Below are positions 1 to 5,054 of a DNA stretch of 5,054 nt, piece by piece. Position numbers and translations under genes: made by a program. The number at the start of each line of letters is the position of its first letter. Position 1 is the stretch's first letter. Location of the stretch: positions 1-5,054 of the forward strand of contig CAJWGH010000101.1 of NCBI GenBank assembly GCA_913031095.1, written 5' to 3'. The notes below the pieces were generated by a model that had not been told where the DNA came from, made no database searches, and was given only the letters and a program-made list of their open reading frames with translations. Source of the DNA: an uncultured Chloroflexota bacterium (GTDB taxonomy: Bacteria > Chloroflexota > Dehalococcoidia > UBA3495).

Positions 1-1
1 C

Positions 2-682
2 GGCCCAGTGGCCCATATTTCTCTGAACCGCCCTAGGGTGGTGAATGCCTACAACATACAGATGCGGGATGATCTCTCTGAGACCCTGTCGGCAGTCGAA
101 CTAGACGCAGAAGTTCGTGCTCTGTTAATAACCGGCGAAGGCAGGGGGTTCTGCGCTGGGGCTGACCTCACAGAGTTTGGCTCTGCCCCATCCCAGTTCA
201 TAGCCCGCCGGGTGCGTTGGGAACGGGACGTTTGGGGGCAACTGATAAACTTAGATAAACCAATCGTGGCCGCCGTTCACGGGTTCTGCATCGGCTCTGG
301 TCTTGAGATTGCCCTTTTATGCGATCTGCGGATCGCCGCCGTTGGCACAATATTTGCTTTGCCGGAAGTCCAGCTAGGGATGATGCCAGCAGCCGGAGGA
401 ACACAGACCTTACCAAGGGCTGCGGACACATCACAGGCCTTGGATCTGCTTTTGACCGGTAGGCGCATAGAATCAGAGAAGGCACTCACCATGGGCTTGG
501 TCACCCGCCTGGCCGCACCGGATTCTCTTCGGTATGAAGCTTGGGAGTTGGCCCAAAGCCTGGCTGAAACCCCTGCCAAAGCGATGGCGGCAATGAAGCA
601 AGTCTTGCGGAAGGGTATGGATTTGGACCTGCCAAAGGCGTTGGACCTAGAAAGACGAATCGTTGCCCGATTGGATAGTTAA
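2..682 (+). CDS. Enoyl-CoA hydratase/isomerase (crotonase) family protein, 5'-partial
   Basis: Crotonase-fold protein, probably a cytoplasmic enzyme that adds water to, or isomerises, an enoyl-CoA in a beta-oxidation-like pathway. The reading frame is open to the left edge (Gly-Pro-Val-Ala-His-Ile-Ser-Leu-Asn-Arg-Pro). The GTG at 8 falls inside the first conserved strand, where families usually read V-A-x-I-x-L-N-R-P, so it is an internal valine; the true start lies outside, probably some 10-20 codons upstream. Counting from that GTG, the first oxyanion-hole segment GRGFCAGADL is at 45-54 and the second, HGFCIGSGLE, at 91-100. Glu100 and Glu120 (in LPEVQLGMMP) align with the two catalytic glutamates of rat mitochondrial hydratase (Glu144/Glu164) and keep the same 20-residue spacing, favouring genuine hydratase activity. 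The AGGTQ segment (129-133) is also present. The protein ends at ERRIVARLDS, about 20 residues before the usual EGxxAFxEKR tail. It is probably first in the visible operon. Family is certain; substrate unknown. Confidence 0.95.
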   Translation, partial: GPVAHISLNRPRVVNAYNIQMRDDLSETLSAVELDAEVRALLITGEGRGFCAGADLTEFGSAPSQFIARRVRWERDVWGQLINLDKPIVAAVHGFCIGSGLEIALLCDLRIAAVGTIFALPEVQLGMMPAAGGTQTLPRAADTSQALDLLLTGRRIESEKALTMGLVTRLAAPDSLRYEAWELAQSLAETPAKAMAAMKQVLRKGMDLDLPKALDLERRIVARLDS

Positions 683-698
683 TTACGAGAGCACATAA

Positions 699-2261
699 AT
701 GAACACATCGGAATTCTTGACCATCGCCAGCGCCATCGTTCCCGACCGTCCCGCGGTGATATTCGATGGCCAGACCATCTCCTTTGAACAACTGGCAGAG
801 CGCGTCAACAGGTTGGCCAATGGGCTTTCGAACATGGGGGTCGGCACCGGAGACCGAGTCGCCACCATGCAGGTCAATACTAACCAGTGCGTCGAGGCCT
901 ACTTCGCGGCAGCGCAGCTTGATGCTATTTATGTGCCCATCAATTTCAGGGCCAAGACCGACGAACTGGCTCAAATGCTCGAGATCGCCCAACCTTCCCT
1001 TTTGCTGCTGGGCGAACGCTATCTTCCGCTGGTCCCCGAGGGCCCTATGTCATCAAAAGGCATCATAATTTTGGACGGAGAAACCAGCGGTAACAACAAG
1101 AACTACGAGGAACTTCTCGAAGTGTCTCCTCCCGACCAGATGCACTTTCCGGAGGCAGGCGACGAAGACACAACGGTGATCATGTTCACCGCTGGCACCA
1201 CCGGAGTGCCCAAGGGCGTGATGTTGACCCACGACAGCTTCTCTTCATACTTGCTGGCCACGGTTGAACCCGCTGATCCAGACGTGGAAGAGAGCAACCT
1301 CATCACCGTGCCCTTCTACCATATAGCAGGACTCCAAGCCGCTCTGGCCGCGGTATACGGCGGGCGGACACTAGTCGTGATGCGGCAGTTCGAGCCTGTA
1401 GAGTGGCTGCGCCTGGTTCAAGATAATAGGGCAAACCGGGCAATGCTGGTGCCGACCATGTTGAAGCACCTCATGGAACACCCAGACTTCTCCCACTATG
1501 ACCTTTCATCGCTCAGCGTGATTACCTACGGCGCCGCTCCCATGCCACTAGAGGTGATCAGGGAAGCCATCACCAAGTTCCCTAGTTCAAGGTTCATAAA
1601 CGCGTTCGGCCAGACCGAGACCGCTTCGACCATCACGATGCTACCGCCGGATGACCATGTGCTGGAAGGCAGCTCCGAAGAGATCGACGCCAAGCTGAAG
1701 CGTCTCACATCGATCGGAAAACCCCTGGACGACGTTGAAGTGACCATCGTGGACGAAGAAGGGCAACCGGTGGCCGAAGGTGAGACAGGAGAGATAGTGG
1801 CCCGGGGTTCTCGAATGATGGCCGGCTATTGGCAGGAAGAATCGGCGACCCGAGACACCATACGCGGCGGCTGGATCTACACCGGAGACCTGGGATATCA
1901 GGATCAAGACGGATACATCTTCTTGTCGGGCCGGGCCAAAGACTTCATCAAGCGCGGCGGTGAGATGATCTCTCCCGAAGAGGTGGAACAGGTCCTCCGT
2001 TCCCACCCAGAGATTGACGACGCTGCGGTCATAGGAGTGCCAGACGTTGAATGGGGCGAAGAGGTGCGCGCTTTGGTGGTAAGCCGCTCTGACCAGGTTG
2101 ATGAAGAGCTGATCATAGAGTTCTGCCGGGACAAGATGGCCGGGTTCAAGAGACCCCGCTCTGTGATATTTGTGGGAGAATTGCCCCGTAACGTCATGGG
2201 CAAGGTGCTTAAACGCGACCTTCGGGAAGAATTCAGCCACCCGGTAGAAAACCGGGACTAG
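699..2261 (+). CDS. Class I acyl-CoA synthetase (AMP-dependent synthetase/ligase), 520 aa
   Basis: ANL-superfamily adenylating enzyme that activates a carboxylic acid to acyl-AMP and then to acyl-CoA. Full length for the family. The large N-terminal domain carries the P-loop TAGTTGVPKG at residues 164-173, the aromatic region VPFYHIAGL at 204-212, the YGAAP segment at 277-281 and FGQTETAS at 303-310. The AMP-ribose motif YTGDLG is at 394-399. The hinge and CoA-binding region GRAKDFIKRGGEMISPEEVE is at 411-430. The C-terminal catalytic lysine is Lys502 in NVMGKVLKRDL. The ATG at 699 is preceded by a weak GAGAG (687-691) seven bases upstream and lies 16 bases after the crotonase stop, so translation is probably within one mRNA. 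The motifs resemble ligases for medium/long-chain or aromatic acids (feruloyl-CoA or 2-succinylbenzoate-CoA ligase type), but specificity cannot be deduced. The absence of a pyrroline, peptide-carrier or condensation domain argues against a peptide synthetase fragment. Confidence 0.95.
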   Translation: MNTSEFLTIASAIVPDRPAVIFDGQTISFEQLAERVNRLANGLSNMGVGTGDRVATMQVNTNQCVEAYFAAAQLDAIYVPINFRAKTDELAQMLEIAQPSLLLLGERYLPLVPEGPMSSKGIIILDGETSGNNKNYEELLEVSPPDQMHFPEAGDEDTTVIMFTAGTTGVPKGVMLTHDSFSSYLLATVEPADPDVEESNLITVPFYHIAGLQAALAAVYGGRTLVVMRQFEPVEWLRLVQDNRANRAMLVPTMLKHLMEHPDFSHYDLSSLSVITYGAAPMPLEVIREAITKFPSSRFINAFGQTETASTITMLPPDDHVLEGSSEEIDAKLKRLTSIGKPLDDVEVTIVDEEGQPVAEGETGEIVARGSRMMAGYWQEESATRDTIRGGWIYTGDLGYQDQDGYIFLSGRAKDFIKRGGEMISPEEVEQVLRSHPEIDDAAVIGVPDVEWGEEVRALVVSRSDQVDEELIIEFCRDKMAGFKRPRSVIFVGELPRNVMGKVLKRDLREEFSHPVENRD

Positions 2262-2281
2262 GCAACGGAGATAGAGGACAC

Positions 2282-3244
2282 ATGGTCACTCAACCAAATG
2301 AAAACCTTAAGGTGGCGGTCTTTGGGGCCGGCGGGGTGGGAGGTTACTTCGGTGGCCTCTTGGCCCGGGCCGAACACGATGTAACCTTCATCGCCAGAGG
2401 GGCGCACCTGAAGGCTATCCAGGAAAACGGGCTAAGGGTTGAGAGTCAACTGGACGGCTCATTCACTGTTACAGGCAACGCGACCGACAACACTGCTGAA
2501 GTAGGCGAACAAGACCTAGTGCTCTTCACGGTGAAAATGTATCACAACTCCGATGCGCTGGATTCATTGGCGCCGCTGATCGGCCCGAACACCGTCGTCT
2601 TGACGCTGCAGAACGGCATCGATAACGGCGACATACTGGCCGAGGCAGTGGGCGAAGAACACGTCATGATCGGATCATCCTATATGGAGGGCCGTGTTTC
2701 AAAACCCGGGGTCGTCACCCAAGGAGGCCCGGGCATAGCCGCTTTCGGCGAGACGAAAGTAGGCATTAGCCGCCGGGGCGAAAACCTGCTCCAACGATTC
2801 CAAGAATCGGGTTGGCGTGTGAACCTCCATGAGAATATGCCCGGTATGCTCTGGAAGAAGTTTGCATACATAGCGGGGTCAGCAGCCGTTTGCGCCGCGG
2901 CCAACTGCGTATACGAAGAGATGCGGACCAAGCCCGAGACGCGGGCCTTGATTCGTAACGCCATTGAGGAGGTATTGGCTGTGGGAAGGGCTAAGGGTGC
3001 GCCGATCATGTCCGACTCTTTGACTTGGGCCATGGACTCGCTGGACCGATTTCCCGGCCAAGGAAGAGCGTCCATGGCAAAAGATTTCACCGATCAGCGA
3101 CCGGTGGAGCTGGAGGGTCTGACCGGCACGGTAGTCCGCATGGCCAGAGAGCTTAACGTTCCCACTCCCTCCAACGATTTCCTATACGCCATCCTGAAAC
3201 CGATGGCAGTCCGCATAGAGACTCTTAACAGTACTGAGAGCTAA
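2282..3244 (+). CDS. Ketopantoate reductase (PanE/ApbA)-like NAD(P)H-dependent reductase, 320 aa
   Basis: Soluble two-domain dehydrogenase of the 2-dehydropantoate 2-reductase family; family members reduce a 2-oxo acid with NADPH. An N-terminal Rossmann domain begins at Leu9 with VFGAGGVGGYFGG (dinucleotide loop, Gly15-x-Gly17-x-x-Gly20), followed by FIARGAHL (37-43). VKMYHNSDA (84-92) and LQNGID (109-114) supply Lys85 and Asn111, equivalent by eye to E. coli PanE Lys72 and Asn98. The helical C-terminal domain has MLWKKFAYIAG (189-199), with Lys193 at the position of catalytic Lys176, and VELEGLTG (275-282), with Glu276 at the position of Glu256. The two asparagines that follow the catalytic lysine in PanE (Asn180, Asn184) are replaced by Ile197 and Ala201 in my alignment, so the enzyme may not act on ketopantoate. 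Start: the only ATG before the Rossmann motif; GGAG at 2267-2270 and GAGGA at 2274-2278 precede it. It lies 20 bases after the ligase stop and is probably last in the operon. Family sure; substrate unknown, so no gene symbol is given. Confidence 0.93.
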   Translation: MVTQPNENLKVAVFGAGGVGGYFGGLLARAEHDVTFIARGAHLKAIQENGLRVESQLDGSFTVTGNATDNTAEVGEQDLVLFTVKMYHNSDALDSLAPLIGPNTVVLTLQNGIDNGDILAEAVGEEHVMIGSSYMEGRVSKPGVVTQGGPGIAAFGETKVGISRRGENLLQRFQESGWRVNLHENMPGMLWKKFAYIAGSAAVCAAANCVYEEMRTKPETRALIRNAIEEVLAVGRAKGAPIMSDSLTWAMDSLDRFPGQGRASMAKDFTDQRPVELEGLTGTVVRMARELNVPTPSNDFLYAILKPMAVRIETLNSTES

Positions 3245-3255
3245 GCCACCCCAAG

Positions 3256-4878
3256 CTAGACCTGAGACCCCTGGATTCTGGACGAGCGGCCGGCCCACTC
3301 TTTCTCCCTCAGGACGTATTTCTGAATCTTGCCTGTTGATGTCTTGGGAAGGTCTCCGAACTCCACCAGCTTCGGCGCTTTGAACCGTGCGATCCGCTCT
3401 TGCGTGAAGGAGATGATGCTTTCCGCCGTGGCTTCCTGACCTTCTCGGACCACGACGAACGCCTTTGGTACTTCTCCCCATTGGTCGTCAGGGACACCAA
3501 TCACCGACACTTCTAGGACGGCTGGATGATCCATTATGACCTTCTCGACTTCCTGTGTTGAGATATTCTCGCCGCCGGATATAATCACGTCCTTCGCCCG
3601 ATCCCTGAGTTCGATATAGCCGTCGAGGTGCCACACGGCCAAGTCCCCGGAGTGGAACCAGCCCCCCTTGAAAGCCTCCTCCGTAGCCTCCTCGTCGGCG
3701 TAATATCCAGCCATCACGTTGTTACCTTTCATGACCACCTCACCCATGGTCTCGCCGTCTTGGGCAACATCGTTCATCTCTTCATCAACCACCCGTAGGC
3801 CGGTTCCATTCACGATGTAAGGGACACCCTGCCTGGCCTTGATCTGTGCTCGGTCGTCTGGGGAGAGGTCCTTCCAAGAGAGCTGAGGCGCGCATACCGT
3901 GTGTGGTCCATAAGTCTCGGTGAGTCCGTAGACATGGTGGATTCTGGCTCCCATCTGCTCGATGGTCTTAATCACCTGCGGGGCCGGCGGCGCGCCAGCG
4001 GTCATTATGTTCAGTCCAGACAGGTCCTGCCTGTCAGCAGCAGGCGATGAGTACATGGAGGTAAGCACTGTAGGGGCAGCACACATGTGCGAAATGCCTT
4101 CTTCCTTGATCAATCGGTACACCTCATCTGGGTCGACCCGCCGTAGGCAGACGTGCGTGCCGCTGACAGCCGTTACCGCCCACGGAAAGCACCAGCCGCT
4201 AGCATGGAACATCGGAAGCGTCCAAAGATACCGGCTTTCCCAATTGAGTCCTATCTCCAGAATCTCCCCAATGGCATTCAAATAGGCGCCCCGAGAGGTG
4301 TACTCAACTCCTTTTGGGAACCCTGTTGTGCCGGAGGTGTAATTGATGGCGATGGTGTCCAATTCTGAGTCAGGGCCGTCCAACGTCGGAACCGGATTAG
4401 ACCCGGCGATGAAACTCTCATAGTCTGGTCCAGGTATGTCGAGGTCCTGGGGATGGGTATCCAGAATCTGGACGTACGCCTCTACCCCTGGAGTCTCATC
4501 GATGAAAGATTTAACGGTGGTTCCGAATTCAGAGTCAAAGATCAGTACCTTAGCTCCCGAATGGTTCAAGATGTAGGCAATCTCCCCGGAAGAGAGCCTA
4601 GTGTTGAGTGCCACCAGTACCGCTCCGATTCCCAAAGGCCCGAAATACCCTTCCAGCATCTGCGGTAAGTTGGGGCACAAAAATGCCACCCTATCGCCCT
4701 TTCCTACGCCCACACTCTGCAGCGCAGAAGCTAGCCTCCTGGACCGTTCATGATATTCGGCATACGAAAGCGACCTGCCGTTGTAGACCACCGCCGGTTT
4801 ATCTGGATAGACCATAGCGGCCCGTTCAAGGAATAATGCTGGATTCAGATTCTGATAGGAGACACTGGTCATCGACAT
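3256..4878 (-). CDS. Acyl-CoA synthetase, DmdB / medium-chain acyl-CoA ligase type, 540 aa
   Basis: AMP-forming ligase converting a free carboxylic acid, ATP and CoA to acyl-CoA in the cytoplasm. With the ATG at 4878 as residue 1, the P-loop YTSGTTGFPKG is at 180-190, the acyl-pocket motif PMFHASGWCFPW at 222-233, TAGAPPAP at 293-300, YGLTETYGP at 317-325, HSGDLA at 409-414, RDRAKDVIISGGENIS at 425-440 and the catalytic Lys517 in KTSTGKIQK. The His-x3-Trp (225, 229) with flanking GWCFPW is typical of the family containing 3-methylmercaptopropionate-CoA ligase DmdB, related medium-chain ligases and plant AAE proteins; most members read HCNGW where this has HASGW. The frame stays open to a TTG at 4929, but that adds 17 residues of no family resemblance. 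ATG 4878 has GGAG five bases upstream, so it is preferred; ATG 4872 is an alternative. It is transcribed towards the reductase gene, leaving 11 bases between stop codons. It belongs to a different subfamily from the ligase at 699-2261, so it is not a recent duplicate. Substrate uncertain. Confidence 0.95.
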   Translation of the reverse strand: MSMTSVSYQNLNPALFLERAAMVYPDKPAVVYNGRSLSYAEYHERSRRLASALQSVGVGKGDRVAFLCPNLPQMLEGYFGPLGIGAVLVALNTRLSSGEIAYILNHSGAKVLIFDSEFGTTVKSFIDETPGVEAYVQILDTHPQDLDIPGPDYESFIAGSNPVPTLDGPDSELDTIAINYTSGTTGFPKGVEYTSRGAYLNAIGEILEIGLNWESRYLWTLPMFHASGWCFPWAVTAVSGTHVCLRRVDPDEVYRLIKEEGISHMCAAPTVLTSMYSSPAADRQDLSGLNIMTAGAPPAPQVIKTIEQMGARIHHVYGLTETYGPHTVCAPQLSWKDLSPDDRAQIKARQGVPYIVNGTGLRVVDEEMNDVAQDGETMGEVVMKGNNVMAGYYADEEATEEAFKGGWFHSGDLAVWHLDGYIELRDRAKDVIISGGENISTQEVEKVIMDHPAVLEVSVIGVPDDQWGEVPKAFVVVREGQEATAESIISFTQERIARFKAPKLVEFGDLPKTSTGKIQKYVLREKEWAGRSSRIQGSQV

Positions 4879-4883
4879 CTTCA

Positions 4884-4887
4884 CTCC
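4884..4887 (-). promoter_or_regulatory. Shine-Dalgarno site deciding the start of the minus-strand ligase
   Basis: GGAG on the minus strand, five bases before the ATG at 4878-4876. It supports that ATG over the in-frame TTG at 4929 (no purine-rich site at suitable distance) and over the ATG at 4872, which would lie eleven bases from it. Confidence 0.6.
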
Positions 4888-4931
4888 GTCAAATACGAGG
4901 GCAAGTCCAAAGAAACCCCTTGGTGGCAAAC

Positions 4932-4959
4932 GTTATCAGAGCGATTCTAGGCTGGTCAA
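4932..4959 (-). promoter_or_regulatory. Candidate sigma70-type promoter for the minus-strand ligase
   Basis: On the minus strand, TTGACC (4959-4954; five of six matches to TTGACA) is followed after 16 bases by GATAAC (4937-4932; four of six matches to TATAAT). A transcript would start near 4925 and have a leader of roughly 45-50 bases carrying the GGAG site. The position fits the ligase well, but a match of this quality can occur by chance, and the promoter consensus of the host is not known. Confidence 0.4.
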
Positions 4960-4997
4960 TCGGCCTCAGAACAAGCTCTTGTGCAAAAGCCGCCGTA

Positions 4998-5014
4998 CAC
5001 TCAAGCCTAGAGTG
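4998..5014. promoter_or_regulatory. Small inverted repeat CACTC-N7-GAGTG, possible operator
   Basis: Five-base perfect arms separated by seven bases, placed just downstream of the TATAAT at 5025-5030 as read on the minus strand (about +4 to +20 of its predicted transcript). The placement would suit a repressor operator. The arms are short and do not extend, so chance is a real possibility. I cannot assign a regulator family. Confidence 0.2.
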
Positions 5015-5024
5015 ACCTGTGCCC

Positions 5025-5030
5025 ATTATA
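5025..5030 (-). promoter_or_regulatory. Perfect TATAAT -10 box, distal promoter candidate
   Basis: The minus strand reads TATAAT at 5030-5025 within otherwise GC-rich sequence. No good -35 hexamer sits 16-18 bases upstream, and there is no extended -10 TG. If used, transcription would begin near 5018 and leave a leader of about 140 bases. It could be an alternative upstream promoter for the ligase or a chance match. Confidence 0.25.
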
Positions 5031-5054
5031 GGCCCAGAACGAACGGTAGGTGTC

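Larger units (their letters stand above)
4879..5054. other. Non-coding leader/upstream region of the minus-strand ligase
   Basis: I see no convincing gene here on either strand. The region holds the ribosome site, two promoter candidates and the inverted repeats described separately. TCTAGGCT occurs at 4946-4953 and its reverse complement at 5004-5011. What lies beyond the right edge, for example a divergent gene sharing this region, cannot be seen. Confidence 0.5.

Noticed and set aside
8..10. GTG as the real start of the crotonase gene
   Set aside because: The frame continues to the window edge, and this valine belongs to the conserved first strand before LNRP; starting there would remove the normal N-terminal strand.
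501..992. 163-codon open frame on the minus strand spanning the crotonase/ligase junction
   Set aside because: It overlaps two well-supported plus-strand genes, and its translation has low-complexity Pro/Gly-rich stretches with no family resemblance.
1641..2240. Long open frame (199 codons) on the minus strand opposite the first acyl-CoA synthetase
   Set aside because: It lies wholly antisense to a gene with unmistakable adenylation motifs, shows no recognisable domain, and is expected as a by-product of the GC-biased codon pattern.
2680..3090. 136-codon minus-strand frame opposite the reductase gene
   Set aside because: Shadow of the PanE-like coding sequence; no ribosome site or domain noticed.
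3284..3305. GAGCGGCCGGCCCACTC followed by TTTCT as a plus-strand terminator after the reductase gene
   Set aside because: The core GGCCGGCC is a self-complementary palindrome with no loop; the achievable stem has mismatches and only three consecutive T's follow.
4879..4929. N-terminal extension of the minus-strand ligase from the TTG at 4929
   Set aside because: The extra 17 residues do not resemble the family, TTG is a rare start, and a better ATG with GGAG five bases upstream exists at 4878.
4951..4968. CTGGTCAATCGG, loosely like an E. coli FadR operator
   Set aside because: Only part of the consensus matches, the symmetry is poor, and nothing suggests that the host has an enterobacterial FadR.

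Overview
The window is an ordinary bacterial chromosomal segment carrying four protein genes for carboxylic-acid / acyl-CoA metabolism. I see no RNA genes, mobile elements, CRISPR arrays or recognisable phage functions. By eye G+C is in the mid to high 50s percent. All four genes mix GC-rich codons with frequent ATA (Ile) and AGG/AGA (Arg) codons. That codon use, and the cluster of catabolic paralogues (crotonase, two acyl-CoA ligases, a ketopantoate-reductase-like protein), would fit an uncultivated Chloroflexota / Dehalococcoidia (SAR202-like) genome. This taxonomic guess is an inference of low confidence; the proteins themselves are widespread.

Layout. Bases 2-682 (+) hold the 3' part of an enoyl-CoA hydratase/isomerase (crotonase) gene that enters from outside the window. 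It is followed after 16 bases by a class I acyl-CoA synthetase (699-2261, +), and after another 20 bases by a ketopantoate reductase (PanE/ApbA)-like NAD(P)H-dependent reductase (2282-3244, +). The short gaps and shared strand suggest one operon. Eleven bases after its end, a second acyl-CoA synthetase of a different subfamily runs the opposite way (3256-4878, -), so the two transcription units converge tail to tail with no room for a terminator between them. The last 176 bases (4879-5054) are non-coding as far as I can see. They form the leader of the minus-strand ligase, with a Shine-Dalgarno site, one good sigma70-like promoter candidate, a second perfect TATAAT further out, and two small inverted repeats.

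How the genes could work together. The ligases activate free carboxylic acids to CoA thioesters at the cost of ATP. The crotonase would hydrate or isomerise an unsaturated acyl-CoA downstream. The reductase would reduce a 2-oxo-acid-type carbonyl, but its active site departs from that of true ketopantoate reductase, so CoA biosynthesis is not its most likely job. The substrate of the pathway cannot be read from the sequence. I found no convincing new defence, mobile or RNA system. The points most worth a second look are the divergent reductase embedded in an acyl-CoA operon, the crotonase that lacks the usual C-terminal tail, and the regulatory region at the right edge.
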